Origin: Pararoseomonas sp. SCSIO 73927
GTDB taxonomy: Bacteria > Pseudomonadota > Alphaproteobacteria > Acetobacterales > Acetobacteraceae
Direction of reading: 5' to 3'
Assembly (NCBI RefSeq): GCF_037040815.1
Contig: NZ_CP146232.1
Location: 3,032,501-3,096,500, forward strand
Length of the DNA: 64,000 bases
The notes under the pieces are model-generated. The model had not been told where the DNA came from, ran no database searches, and worked only from the letters and a program-made list of their open reading frames with translations. Below, piece by piece: positions 36,279-44,550 of the stretch (position 1 is its first letter; each line of letters opens with the position of its first letter). A program made the position numbers and the translations under genes.

Positions 36279-37756
36279 CAGCCCACCCCGCCCAACTTCG
36301 AGTTCAGGGACTTCGGCTCCAGGGGCTTCGGTTCCAGGTGGTGCCGCGCGAGGCCGAGCAGGGTTTCCGCCGTCATCCCGTCCCCTTCCTCCAGCACGGT
36401 GTCGCCGGGTAGGGCGCGGGCCAGGCGCGCGGCGTTGGCCACGCTGCGCCGCCCCGCCGCTTCCGCCCCCCGGTCCAGCAGCAGCAGGCCCAGCTGGTAG
36501 TGCGCCGCCACGAAGCCCTTGTCGAGGTAGAGGGCGCGCCGCAGCGCCGCCTCGGCCGCCGCCGCCTGCCCCAGGCCGCGGGCGACGAGCCCGTCCAGGT
36601 AGTGCAGCGGCGCCGCGGTCGGGTGGGCGGCCAGGCCGGCGCGCAGCGTGGCCTGCGCATCGTCCAGCGCGCCCGAATCCGCCTCCGCCCGCGCCCGCCC
36701 GATCACGGCGCGCGGGTCCTCGGCCGCGGCGGCGGGAGGGGCGGGATCGACGAGGGCGGCAGGGGCGGCCGGCGCGGGCCGGAGCGGCGGGAGGAGCGGC
36801 TGCCAGGGCTGCGGGCCCCGCTCCACCACCTCCGGCTCCCCCACCTGCGGTTCCCTGGCCTCGGGCAGCATCGGAACGAAGGCCGGCCGCTCCGGCGGCC
36901 CGCTCCGGAGGGCGCGCCAGGCCGTGGCGCCGGAAAGGGTCACCGCCTCAAGGAAAGCGCCGTAGGCCGGGTCGGGCTCCGCATGGCCCAGCAGCAGCCA
37001 GCCATCCGGCGCCAGCCGCCCGGCCAGGGCGCGCACCATCTCCGGCACCGCGGCGCGGTCGAAGTAGATCAGCACGTTGCGGCAGAGGATCAGGTCGAAA
37101 TCCGTCATGCCCAGTGGCAGCGTGCCGTCCAGCAGGCCCAGCAGGTTCTGCCGCTCGAAGCGCACCGTGCCTCGGTGCTCCGGGCGCAGCTGCCAGGCGC
37201 GGCCGCCCTCCACGGGCAGGAAGTCCCGCGCCCGCTCCGCACCCTCCATCCCGCGCAGCGCCCAGGGGGAGAAGCGGGCGGCGCGGGCGGCGGCCAGCGC
37301 CGCCTCGCTGATGTCCGTGCCGAGGATCGAGATGCTCCACGCCCGGTGCTCCACCCCCAGCAGGCGGCGCAGCAGGATGGCGACCGAGTAGGGCTCCGCC
37401 CCGGTGGAGCAGCCGGCGGACCAGACCCGCAGCCGCCGCGCCTCCGCCCGGCGCGCGATCAGCCCGGGCAGGATGCCCTCCCGCAGCGCGGCGAACTGCC
37501 GGGCGTCGCGGAAGAAGAAGGTCTCGCCGATGGTGATGGCCGATTCCAGCGCGGCCCACTCCGCCTCGCCCTCTGCCGCATCGCGCAGCAGGGCGGCGTA
37601 GCCCGCGGCATCGCCGGCACCGGTGGCGCGGATCCGGGCTCGCACCCGCTCCCACAGGGCGGCGTCCTTGTCCTCGTAGTAGGCGTGGCCGGTGCGGGCG
37701 ATGATCAGGCGCTTGAGGGCCGCGAAGGCCTCGTCCGGCCGGGGCGCGTCGCTCAT
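36278..37756 (-). CDS. cheR: Chemoreceptor methyltransferase CheR with C-terminal TPR region (WspC-like)
   Basis: Methylates receptor glutamates with S-adenosylmethionine. The 492-residue protein has a CheR N-domain, the signature AITIGETFFFRDARQF, the SAM-binding loop WSAGCSTGAEPYSVAI and LILCRNVLIYF. After a Pro-rich linker (about 285-350), two TPR-like units (about 350-440, GALDDAQATLRAGLAAHP, AALRRALYLDKGFVAAHYQL) provide a protein interaction region. The C-terminus carries three 5-residue repeats (HLEPK, PLEPK, SLNSK) encoded by 15-bp units. TPR-CheR is characteristic of WspC and other alternative systems. Confidence 0.93.
   Translation of the reverse strand: MSDAPRPDEAFAALKRLIIARTGHAYYEDKDAALWERVRARIRATGAGDAAGYAALLRDAAEGEAEWAALESAITIGETFFFRDARQFAALREGILPGLIARRAEARRLRVWSAGCSTGAEPYSVAILLRRLLGVEHRAWSISILGTDISEAALAAARAARFSPWALRGMEGAERARDFLPVEGGRAWQLRPEHRGTVRFERQNLLGLLDGTLPLGMTDFDLILCRNVLIYFDRAAVPEMVRALAGRLAPDGWLLLGHAEPDPAYGAFLEAVTLSGATAWRALRSGPPERPAFVPMLPEAREPQVGEPEVVERGPQPWQPLLPPLRPAPAAPAALVDPAPPAAAAEDPRAVIGRARAEADSGALDDAQATLRAGLAAHPTAAPLHYLDGLVARGLGQAAAAEAALRRALYLDKGFVAAHYQLGLLLLDRGAEAAGRRSVANAARLARALPGDTVLEEGDGMTAETLLGLARHHLEPKPLEPKSLNSKLGGVG
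36296..36340. repeat. Three 15-bp degenerate repeats at the 3' end of cheR
   Basis: CTTCGAGTTCAGGGA, CTTCGGCTCCAGGGG and CTTCGGTTCCAGGTG follow head-to-tail from 36296 to 36340. In frame they encode the charged pentapeptide repeats that end the CheR protein. Confidence 0.7.
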
Positions 37757-37763
37757 GCGGCGG

Positions 37764-38372
37764 TCACGCTTCCTCCGCCGTCGCCGTCCAGCGCGCCAGC
37801 CGGTCCTGCGCCTGCCCGGTCAGCGCGCCGAGGATCGCCGCCTCCCGCGCCATCAGCAGCCTCTCCGGGGCGAGGAGATGCGCCGTGCCGCCCCCGGCGG
37901 CCGCAGGGAGCTCCACCGCGCCCGCCACAACCCCGCCGAGCGAGGTGCCCTCCTCCACGGGGCGCAGCGGCAGCCCGGCCGGCAGCACGTCCGCCGCCCG
38001 GTCCACCAGCAGGGCCACCGGCCCGTCGAGCGAAGGCTCCACCGCTCCTCCGGGACCGGCGGCCGTCAGCAGGATCAGGTGGCGATAGGGATGGGGTTCC
38101 CCGGCCGGCAGGCCGAGCAGTGCGGCGAGGGACACCACGGGCACGGCGGCCCCGCCAAGGTTCAGGAAGCCGGCGAGAGGCCCTGGCAGCCCCGGGGGCG
38201 AGTCCAGGCGGGGCAGGGGGAGCAGGGCCCGCACGGCCGCCTGCGGGAGGGCGAGGAGCGCCCCACCGGCGGAGAAGAGCACGAGCGCGCCGGGGAAGCC
38301 GACTGGGCGCGGCTCGGGGGCGAGCACCGGCGCAGGGCGAGGGTCGCCGCCGCGGGCCTCCGGCTCAGGCAT
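37764..38372 (-). CDS. CheW-domain coupling protein (WspD-like position)
   Basis: A 202-residue protein with a CheW domain from about residue 25 (ALVLFSAGGALLALPQAAVR, FLNLGGAAVPVVSLAALLG, ALLVDRAADVL) and a short C-terminal helix. The ATG at 38372 lies inside a 16-bp tandem repeat; a second ATG in the neighbouring repeat unit (38388) is out of frame and opens a seven-codon frame ending five bases into this gene. The stop is eight bases from the cheR start. It is the first Che-type gene of the cluster. Confidence 0.85.
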   Translation of the reverse strand: MPEPEARGGDPRPAPVLAPEPRPVGFPGALVLFSAGGALLALPQAAVRALLPLPRLDSPPGLPGPLAGFLNLGGAAVPVVSLAALLGLPAGEPHPYRHLILLTAAGPGGAVEPSLDGPVALLVDRAADVLPAGLPLRPVEEGTSLGGVVAGAVELPAAAGGGTAHLLAPERLLMAREAAILGALTGQAQDRLARWTATAEEA

Positions 38373-38411
38373 TCAGGCTTTTGGGCATTCAGGCTTTCGG
38401 GCACTCAGGCC
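38368..38411. repeat. 16-bp tandem repeat spanning a stop and the next start
   Basis: GGCATTCAGGCTTTTG (38368-38383), GGCATTCAGGCTTTCG (38384-38399, one mismatch) and a partial GGCACTCAGGCC (38400-38411). The repeat contains the cheW start codon in copy 1 and the stop of the ankyrin gene in copy 3, so it forms the entire junction between the two genes. Confidence 0.85.
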
Positions 38412-39142
38412 CGGCGGCCGCGCCGGGTGGCCGGGCGCTCCGCGGGCTGCGCCAGCGGCTCGGCCCCGGCGGGGCGGCCGGCATCGAAGCCGAGGAAGCC
38501 GATCTCCGGGCGCGGGCTGCCGCCATCCCCGGCGAAGAGCCGCGCGCGCACCGGCGCGGCGGGGGCGGAGGAGCCCGTCCGGGCCCCGCGCGGCGGGTCG
38601 CTCAGAAGGCCCGAGGGGCGGGCGGGCGCATCGGCCTCCTCCTCCGCCCCTGCGCGGGCGGCGGCGGCGGGTGCCTCACGCCCGTTCCGGCCGCGGCGGG
38701 CGGCGGGCGGCGGCGCCGGCTCGGATGGCGCGAAGGTCGGGCCGCTCCCGGCGCTGCCGCGGGCGGAGAGAAGGTAGAAGGCGATCTCGTTCCGCCCCTG
38801 GTCCACCGCCGCGTCCACCGGGGTTAGGCCGAGCTGGTTCCGCGCGTTGAGGTCGGCGCCGCGCCCCATGGCCTCCCGCGCCGCCGCCAGGTCGCCGCGG
38901 TTCACGGCGTCGAACAGCGCGTCGTTGGGGGAGAGGCTGGCGCTCGGCGTCTCCGAGGGGATGGGCTCCACCGCCCGGCGGTTGGCCAGGCCCGGCAGGG
39001 CCGGCGGCGGGGGGCGGCTGCCCCCTCCCTGGGCCGTCGGCATGGGCGCGCTCCGGCCGATCATGCCGCCGCCCGTCTGGGCGAGGACGGGGGATGCCAG
39101 CAGCGGGCCGGCCAGGACGAGGAGGAGGGGGAGGCGGCGCAT
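38405..39142 (-). CDS. Secreted protein with ankyrin-type repeat
   Basis: A 245-residue exported protein: signal peptide MRRLPLLLVLAGPLLASPVLAQ, a Gly/Pro-rich spacer, one to one-and-a-half ankyrin units (about 72-130, NDALFDAVNRGDLAAAREAM, GADLNARNQLGLTPVDAAV) and a long Ala/Arg/Pro-rich disordered tail. No catalytic motif. It immediately precedes the chemosensory genes in the same direction, with a tandem repeat bridging the two. Co-transcription is likely; a periplasmic sensory or binding role is inference. Confidence 0.75.
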   Translation of the reverse strand: MRRLPLLLVLAGPLLASPVLAQTGGGMIGRSAPMPTAQGGGSRPPPPALPGLANRRAVEPIPSETPSASLSPNDALFDAVNRGDLAAAREAMGRGADLNARNQLGLTPVDAAVDQGRNEIAFYLLSARGSAGSGPTFAPSEPAPPPAARRGRNGREAPAAAARAGAEEEADAPARPSGLLSDPPRGARTGSSAPAAPVRARLFAGDGGSPRPEIGFLGFDAGRPAGAEPLAQPAERPATRRGRRA

Positions 39143-39239
39143 GGTCCCCTCTATAGTCCCCCGCGCCCGATGGGGCCAATCCCGATAGGGATAATCCCGG
39201 CCTGCCCGCCCCCGGATCGCGCCCTCGCCGCCAGGGGCG

Positions 39240-39614
39240 TCAGGCGCAGCCCTGGCCGCGGAAGGTGTACCGGGAGACGCGGCCCTCCCGCAGCGCGAAG
39301 GTCACGTCGCACTGCACGGGGGCGTAGGTGGTGCCGACATAGCCGCCCCCGTAGAAGCCGCGCCCGTAGGGGCCGTAGAAGGGGCCACCCCCGAAGCCGG
39401 CGGGGAAGGCGACGGTGCGCTGCTCGTCGTACTGCAGGAACTTCTCCCCGCCCGTCTCGTAGTGCCGCGTCGGCACGCCGAGCGTCGAGACGACCTCCAG
39501 CTCGGACCGACCGACGAAGGTGGCGAGCCGCTGGTCCAGGGTAGGCCCTGTGGCGCAGGCGGCGAGGGCGAGGCCAAGGCCGAGGAAAGGGAGGAGGGAG
39601 AGGGCGCGTCGCAT
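39240..39614 (-). CDS. Small lipoprotein (SmpA/OmlA-like pattern)
   Basis: A 124-residue predicted lipoprotein. The signal peptide (SLLPFLGLGLALAACATG) has a clear LAAC lipobox with Cys at about 20. The mature part runs LDQRLATFVGRSELEVVSTL, GVPTRHYETGGEKFLQYDEQ, a Gly/Tyr-rich stretch and a final Cys pair (VQCDVTF, RGQGCA), a layout seen in small outer-membrane lipoproteins whose LGxPxxxYExxG block resembles the SmpA/OmlA domain. The ATG at 39614 is the start; the upstream ATG at 39662 would add an unlikely hydrophilic extension. Confidence 0.75.
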   Translation of the reverse strand: MRRALSLLPFLGLGLALAACATGPTLDQRLATFVGRSELEVVSTLGVPTRHYETGGEKFLQYDEQRTVAFPAGFGGGPFYGPYGRGFYGGGYVGTTYAPVQCDVTFALREGRVSRYTFRGQGCA

Positions 39615-39690
39615 GCTCTCTATCTGGGATGCCCGGCGCCCCTGCGGAAGGGCCGTGTTCACGGTTCGGCCCCTCCCTCGGCACGCCCGC

Positions 39691-40707
39691 TCAGCGATTG
39701 GGCGCCGGCCCGTCCGCCGTGATTCCGGCCTCGCGCACGAGGCTGCCCCAGCGCTCCATGTCTGTCGCCATCCGCCGCCCGAAGGCCTCCGCCGTGCCGC
39801 CCGCGAGGTTGTAGCCCTGCGAGGCGAGCGCCTGCCCCGCCTCCGGGGAGGCGAGCACGGCGTTCACCGCCTCGTTCAGCCCCGCCAGCACGGCGGGGGG
39901 CGTCCGCGCGGGGGCGAGGAGGCCGAACCAGTCCCGCACGGTCACGCCCTCCACCCCGCCCTCGGCCAGGGTGGGGGAATCCGGCAGCAGCGGCAGGCGC
40001 GCGGGGGCGGTGACGGCGGCGGCCCGGAGCGGGCCGCCGCGGGTCAGCTCCGCCGCGCCGCTCACGGGCATGAACATCGCCTGCACCTCGCCCGCCGTCA
40101 CGCCCGTCACGGCGCCCGCCGTTCCGCGATAGGGCACGTGCAGCAGCCGCAGCCCGGCCTGGCGCTGGAACAGCTCCATCAGCAGGTGGTGCGGCGTGCC
40201 GATGCCGGGAGAGGCGTAGTTCAGCGCCTCCGGCCGGCCCTTCGCGCGGGCGACGAATTCCGCGAGGTCCGCGCCGCCGGAGGGGTGCAGGACCAGGGCG
40301 TAGTCCACCTCCGTCAGCATCGCGATCGGGGCGAAGGAGGCGATCGGGTCGTAGGGAAGGCTGGCGTAGAGGCCGGCGTTCATCACCAGCGTGGTGGTGT
40401 GGACCATCAGCGTGTGCCCGTCCGGCGCGGCGCGGGCGACGAGGCCGGCGCCGATGTTGCCGCTGGCGCCCGGCCGGTTGTCCACCACCACGGGCCCGCC
40501 GAGCCGCTTCTGCAGCCCTTCCGCGACAACCCGGGCCACGATGTCCGGCGGCGCGCCGGGGGTGAAGGGCACGATGATGGTGACGGGCTGGCGGCCCGCG
40601 CCGGGCAGGCTGAAGACGGATTGGCCGAGGGCGGGCAGGGGCAGCGCGGCCGCCCCGCAGGCGAGGAGGAGCCGGCGGCGGGAGGTGCGGTGGGAGCCGA
40701 GGTCCAT
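39691..40707 (-). CDS. Tripartite tricarboxylate transporter (Bug/TctC) binding protein, orphan
   Basis: A 338-residue periplasmic binding protein. The N-terminus HRTSRRRLLLACGAAALPLP suggests Tat or Sec export (cleavage after ALG). Bug-family blocks are clear: VTIIVPFTPGAPPDIVARVV, VVVDNRPGASGNIGAGLVAR, PDGHTLMVHT, LNYASPGIGTPHHLLMELF and HVPYRGTAGAVTGVTAGEVQ. It should bind a carboxylate; no TctA/TctB permease is in the window. The gene is divergent from a deacylase gene, with which it may share a substrate theme (inference). Confidence 0.92.
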   Translation of the reverse strand: MDLGSHRTSRRRLLLACGAAALPLPALGQSVFSLPGAGRQPVTIIVPFTPGAPPDIVARVVAEGLQKRLGGPVVVDNRPGASGNIGAGLVARAAPDGHTLMVHTTTLVMNAGLYASLPYDPIASFAPIAMLTEVDYALVLHPSGGADLAEFVARAKGRPEALNYASPGIGTPHHLLMELFQRQAGLRLLHVPYRGTAGAVTGVTAGEVQAMFMPVSGAAELTRGGPLRAAAVTAPARLPLLPDSPTLAEGGVEGVTVRDWFGLLAPARTPPAVLAGLNEAVNAVLASPEAGQALASQGYNLAGGTAEAFGRRMATDMERWGSLVREAGITADGPAPNR

Positions 40708-40885
40708 GGCGGGCTTCGTCCGGTTGGAGGCGTGGGGATAGCCATTCCGCAACTCACTCGCAATTGCGGGGGACGCGGGGCTGTCCCCGCTTTCCGGCGC
40801 CCCGCTCCCCTTTCGCCCAACCCCCTTCCGCCTCGGTCCATGTCGGCGCAACCTTTCGCGCCGCAGCACCGGAAGGAAGCCCGCC

Positions 40886-42163
40886 TTGCCCGATCCCGCC
40901 ACTCTCGACCGCCTGCGCGCCGCCGTGGAGAAGAACTTCGAGGCCGAGACCGCCTTCCTCTCCGAGCTGGTGCGCTTCCCCAGCCTGCGCGGGCGGGAGG
41001 CGCCGCTGCAGGACTGGTTCGCGCGGCAGATGGCCGGGCGCGGCTACCAGGTGGATCGCTACACCCTGGCCGACGTGCCGCTGGAGAGCCACGAGAAGGC
41101 GGCGCCGATGGTGGACGTGGACCCCGCCGGCTCCGTGCAGGTGGTGGCGACGAAGCGCGCGAGGGAGGCGGGCGGGCGCAGCCTGATCCTGCAGGGCCAC
41201 ATCGACGTGGTGCCGGAAGGCCCGACGAGCATGTGGACGCACCCGCCCTACGCCGGGGTGGTGCGCGACGGCTGGCTCTATGGCCGCGGCGCGAACGACA
41301 TGAAGGCCGGCGTGGCCGCCATGGTCTTCGCCATGGACGCGCTGAAGGAGGCCGGGTTGACGCCGAAGGGCGACATCCACGTGCAGACCGTGACGGAGGA
41401 GGAGAGCACGGGCAATGGCGCCCTCTCCACTCTGCTGCGCGGCTACCGCGCCGATGCCTGCCTCATCCCGGAGCCGACCGGGGGCACCATCACCCGTGCG
41501 CACACCGGCACCATCTGGTTCCGCCTGCGCGTGCGCGGCGTGCCCGTGCATGTCGCGGTGGCCGATAGCGGCACCAACGCCATCCTCTCCGCCATGCACC
41601 TGATCCAGGCCTTGCAGAGGTTCACCGCGGAGCTGAACGAGAAGGCGAAGGCCGATCCCTCCTTCGGCGGGGTGAAGAACCCCATCAAGTTCAACCCCGG
41701 CATCATCCGCGGCGGCGACTGGGCCTCCTCCACCCCTTCCTGGTGCGAGGTGGATTGCCGCATCGGCCTCACGCCCTCCATGGAGGTTTCCGAGGTGCGG
41801 AAGGGGATCGAGCGCGCGGTGGAGGCGGCGCGCGCCGGCGACACCTTCCTGGCGAACAACCCGCCGGAGATCACCTGGCACGGCTTCGTCGCCGACGGCT
41901 ACGTGCTGGAGGAGGGCAGCGAGGCGGAGCGCGTGCTGGCTGCCGCGCATCAGCAGGCCTTCGGCGCAGGGATGGAGGCGCGGCTCTCCACCGCCGTGAA
42001 CGACACGCGCTACTACGGCCGCTACTACGCCACCCCCGCCCTCTGCTACGGCCCGGGCGGCGAGGGGAATCACGGCTTCGACGAGCGGACGAACCTGGAG
42101 CTGCTGAAGAAGACCACGCTCTCCATGGCCGCCTTCATCGCGGACTGGTGCGGGGTGGAGTAG
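40886..42163 (+). CDS. ArgE/DapE-family metallo-deacylase
   Basis: An M20 peptidase-family hydrolase of 425 residues that cleaves an amide from an N-acylated amino acid or similar compound. Metal ligands are visible: His105 and Asp107 (LQGHIDVVPEGP), Asp138 (GRGANDMKAG), Glu172/Glu173 (TVTEEESTGNG) and the C-terminal His in GEGNHGFDERT. The dimerisation domain starts about residue 195. The start is a TTG at 40886, supported by GGAAGGA (40871-40877) eight bases upstream. It is followed within eight bases by an RraA-like gene. Substrate unknown. Confidence 0.9.
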   Translation: MPDPATLDRLRAAVEKNFEAETAFLSELVRFPSLRGREAPLQDWFARQMAGRGYQVDRYTLADVPLESHEKAAPMVDVDPAGSVQVVATKRAREAGGRSLILQGHIDVVPEGPTSMWTHPPYAGVVRDGWLYGRGANDMKAGVAAMVFAMDALKEAGLTPKGDIHVQTVTEEESTGNGALSTLLRGYRADACLIPEPTGGTITRAHTGTIWFRLRVRGVPVHVAVADSGTNAILSAMHLIQALQRFTAELNEKAKADPSFGGVKNPIKFNPGIIRGGDWASSTPSWCEVDCRIGLTPSMEVSEVRKGIERAVEAARAGDTFLANNPPEITWHGFVADGYVLEEGSEAERVLAAAHQQAFGAGMEARLSTAVNDTRYYGRYYATPALCYGPGGEGNHGFDERTNLELLKKTTLSMAAFIADWCGVE

Positions 42164-42170
42164 CCCCGCC

Positions 42171-42836
42171 ATGGCCCGCTACGTCACCGGCGCCCTGCCG
42201 CCGTCGCTGGACCCGGCGCTGGTCGCCCTGCTGGAGAAGGCGGAGACCGCCACCATCGGGCACTGGCGCCACTGGGGCTTCGTGGACCGCCGCGTCGCGC
42301 CCCTGCTGCCGCGCCGCCGCGTGGCGGGCACCGCCTTCACGGTGATGCTGCCCGCCAATGACGGCACCATCCTCGCCCACGCGCTGGACCATCTGCGCCC
42401 CGGCGACGTGCTGGTGGTGGACCGGCTCGGCGACGACCGCCACGCCTGCATCGGCGGCGGGCTCGCCGTGGCGGCGCAGGCGGCCGGCGCCGTGGCCGCC
42501 GTGGTGGACGGGCCCTGCACGGACCTAGAGGAGATCGAGGAGGCGGGCTTCCCCGTGTGGTGCCGCGGCCTCGCCCCGGTCACCACGCAGGTGCTGGACA
42601 TGGGTGGGGGGATGAACGTGCCGGTCAGCATCGGCGGCGCGGTGGTGATGCCGGGCGACGCGGTGATCTGCGACAACAGCGGCGTCCTGGTCCTGCCGCC
42701 CGGCGAGGCGGAGGCCGAGGCCCGGCGCGCGATCGAGACCCAGGCCCGCGGGATCGAGACGGCCCGGCGCGTGGCCGCGGGGGAGGTCCGCATGGGCGCG
42801 CTCTCGGGCGCGACCGCGCGCGTGACCGGAGGGTAG
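42171..42836 (+). CDS. RraA-family protein (HMG/oxaloacetate aldolase-like)
   Basis: A 221-residue protein of the RraA/HMG-aldolase fold. Recognisable blocks are VAGTAFTVMLPANDGTILAH, GDVLVVDRLGDDRHACIGGG, AAVVDGPCTDLEEIEEAGFP and PGDAVICDNSGVLVLP. Enzyme members are class II aldolases/decarboxylases using a metal bound by the second-block Asp; the RNase E-inhibitor role is restricted to other bacteria. It is in an operon-like arrangement with the deacylase, favouring a catabolic function. An 8-bp stem-loop follows immediately. Confidence 0.85.
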   Translation: MARYVTGALPPSLDPALVALLEKAETATIGHWRHWGFVDRRVAPLLPRRRVAGTAFTVMLPANDGTILAHALDHLRPGDVLVVDRLGDDRHACIGGGLAVAAQAAGAVAAVVDGPCTDLEEIEEAGFPVWCRGLAPVTTQVLDMGGGMNVPVSIGGAVVMPGDAVICDNSGVLVLPPGEAEAEARRAIETQARGIETARRVAAGEVRMGALSGATARVTGG

Positions 42837-42857
42837 GGCGCCCGGGTGGGGGCGCCC
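42836..42857. terminator. 8-bp stem-loop between convergent genes
   Basis: GGGCGCCC at 42836-42843 pairs with the same palindromic octamer at 42850-42857 across a 6-base loop. It occupies the space between the stop of the RraA-like gene and that of the converging binding-protein gene. No T tract, so classed as a probable terminator only. Confidence 0.4.
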
Positions 42858-42865
42858 CGCCGCTC

Positions 42866-44455
42866 CTACTCCTTCCGCACGCCCCAGAACACCGGCACCG
42901 TCGTCGGCCGGATTCCCGTGACGTTGCTGCGCCAGGCCGCGTTGGTGCGGAACTGGCCGCCGTTGATGTAGGGCAGCACTTCGTAGGCGCGGGCATGGAC
43001 CCCATCCAGCAGCGCGCGGCGCTTCTCCGGGTCGCCCTCGGCCGCCCAGGCGGCGCGCAGCCGCTCCAGCTCCTCGTCGCAGGGCCAGCCGGCCGGCGCC
43101 GCGTCGCAGGTGCTGGCGAGGTAGAGGTTGGAGAGAGGGTCCGCGGAGTCCAGCGCGTTGGCGATGGTGATGAACAGGTTCCACCCGCCCTGCGCCGGCG
43201 GCTCGCGCCGGTTGCGGCGGGCGGTCAGCGTGCCCCAGTCCATCGCCTGCACGTCCATGTTCAGCCCGATGCTCTTGAAGGCCTCGGCCATCACCAGCGT
43301 GGCGGCGTTGTTCAGCCCGCTGTCGGTGGCGTTGAGGAACACCACGGGCCGGCCGTCATACCCCGCCTCGCGCAGCAGGGTGCGGGCGCGGTCCAGCTCG
43401 GGCCGCTGCAGGCCGCGCGCGCCGGCGGCCGTCTCCAGCGGCGTGCCGCACATGAAGTAGGAGGGGCAGTAGGGCACCTGCTCCGCGGGTCGGATGCCCA
43501 TCCCCTCCAGCACGTCGCGCTGGTTCAGCGCGAGGAGCAGCGCCTGGCGGGCGCGCGGATCGTTGAAGGGAGGCTGCGCGTGGTTCAGGCGCAGCCAGGC
43601 CATATTGCCCACCGGGTTCACAGGCGCCACCCTCACGCGCCGGTTGCGCTCCAGCGTCGGGATCAGGTCGGGCGGGGGCTGCTCCACGAAGTCCAGCTCG
43701 CCATTGCCCAGTGCGTTCACCGCCACGGTGGCGTCGGGCATCGTCACCCATTCCACGCGGTCCACGTGCACGGCCTTGCTGCCGGCCAGGCCGTCCGGCG
43801 CCTCCTCCCGCGCGCGGTAGTTCGGGTTGCGGAGGTACACGGCGCGGTCGCCCGCCCGCCACTCGCTCGCCTGGAAGATGAAGGGGCCGGAGCCGATCGC
43901 CTCCGTGATCGCTGTGTTGGGCGGTGTCCGGGCGATGCGCTCGGGCATGATGAACAGCGCGCTGCCCGTCGGGCGTGCCAGGGCTTCCAGCACGAGGCCG
44001 AAGGGGCGGGCGAGGCGGATCTCGAAGGTCCTCTCGTCCACCACCTCCATCGTGCCCGTGGCGGCCGCCATGGCCCGGCCCACCACGTCGCGCTGCGCCC
44101 AGCGGCGGATGGAGGCGACGGCGTCCGCCGCCCGCACGGGCTGGCCGTCGTGGAAGGCCAGCCCGTCGCGCAGGGTGAAGCGCCAGGTCATCCGGTCGTC
44201 GGAAACGGTCCAGTCCCGCACCATCTGCGGGCGGGGCACGCCCTTGCTGTCGAGGCCGAAGAGCTGGTCGTAGACGAAGAAGCCGTGGTTGCGGACCGTG
44301 GCCGCCGTGGACTGCACGGGATCGAGGCTGGCCGCCGGCAGGTTCAGCGAGATCCGCAGCGTGGTCTGCGCGGCGGCGGGCCCGGCCGGGGCGAGAGCGG
44401 CCCAGGTCAGCGCGGTGCAGGCGCCGAGGTGGAGGGCGAGGCGGCGCAGCGGCAT
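42866..44455 (-). CDS. ABC transporter substrate-binding protein, peptide/nickel type (SBP_bac_5), orphan
   Basis: A 529-residue periplasmic binding protein with a signal peptide ending PAGPAAAQ. The family 5 layout is evident: ISLNLPAASLDPVQSTAATV, MTWRFTLRDGLAFHDGQPVR, ADAVASIRRW, SGPFIFQASEWRAGDRAVYL and NPNYRAREEA. It presents peptides, opines or similar solutes to an ABC permease, but no permease or ATPase gene is adjacent. AAGGAG sits five bases before the ATG, directly against a small hairpin. Confidence 0.9.
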   Translation of the reverse strand: MPLRRLALHLGACTALTWAALAPAGPAAAQTTLRISLNLPAASLDPVQSTAATVRNHGFFVYDQLFGLDSKGVPRPQMVRDWTVSDDRMTWRFTLRDGLAFHDGQPVRAADAVASIRRWAQRDVVGRAMAAATGTMEVVDERTFEIRLARPFGLVLEALARPTGSALFIMPERIARTPPNTAITEAIGSGPFIFQASEWRAGDRAVYLRNPNYRAREEAPDGLAGSKAVHVDRVEWVTMPDATVAVNALGNGELDFVEQPPPDLIPTLERNRRVRVAPVNPVGNMAWLRLNHAQPPFNDPRARQALLLALNQRDVLEGMGIRPAEQVPYCPSYFMCGTPLETAAGARGLQRPELDRARTLLREAGYDGRPVVFLNATDSGLNNAATLVMAEAFKSIGLNMDVQAMDWGTLTARRNRREPPAQGGWNLFITIANALDSADPLSNLYLASTCDAAPAGWPCDEELERLRAAWAAEGDPEKRRALLDGVHARAYEVLPYINGGQFRTNAAWRSNVTGIRPTTVPVFWGVRKE

Positions 44456-44466
44456 GGGAGCTCCTT

Positions 44467-44484
44467 CGGCGGTCCAAACCGCCG
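44467..44484 (-). promoter_or_regulatory. 7-bp hairpin abutting the Shine-Dalgarno of the binding-protein gene
   Basis: CGGCGGT (44467-44473) and ACCGCCG (44478-44484) form a perfect stem around a 4-base loop. On the minus strand the 3' arm is followed without a gap by AAGGAG and the start of the gene at 44455. It could be a weak terminator of the nitronate monooxygenase transcript or a translation control element; both are speculative. Confidence 0.3.
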
Positions 44485-44550
44485 CACATTCCCGGAACGT
44501 TTAGCACGATCCATGCCGGCCGGGGTGCTCACGACGGCCGCAGCCGGCGG

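Noticed and set aside
39170..39200. ATCCCGATAGGGAT inverted repeat between the ankyrin and lipoprotein genes
   Set aside because: Only a 5-bp stem with 4-base loop; too short to call a terminator or operator with any confidence.
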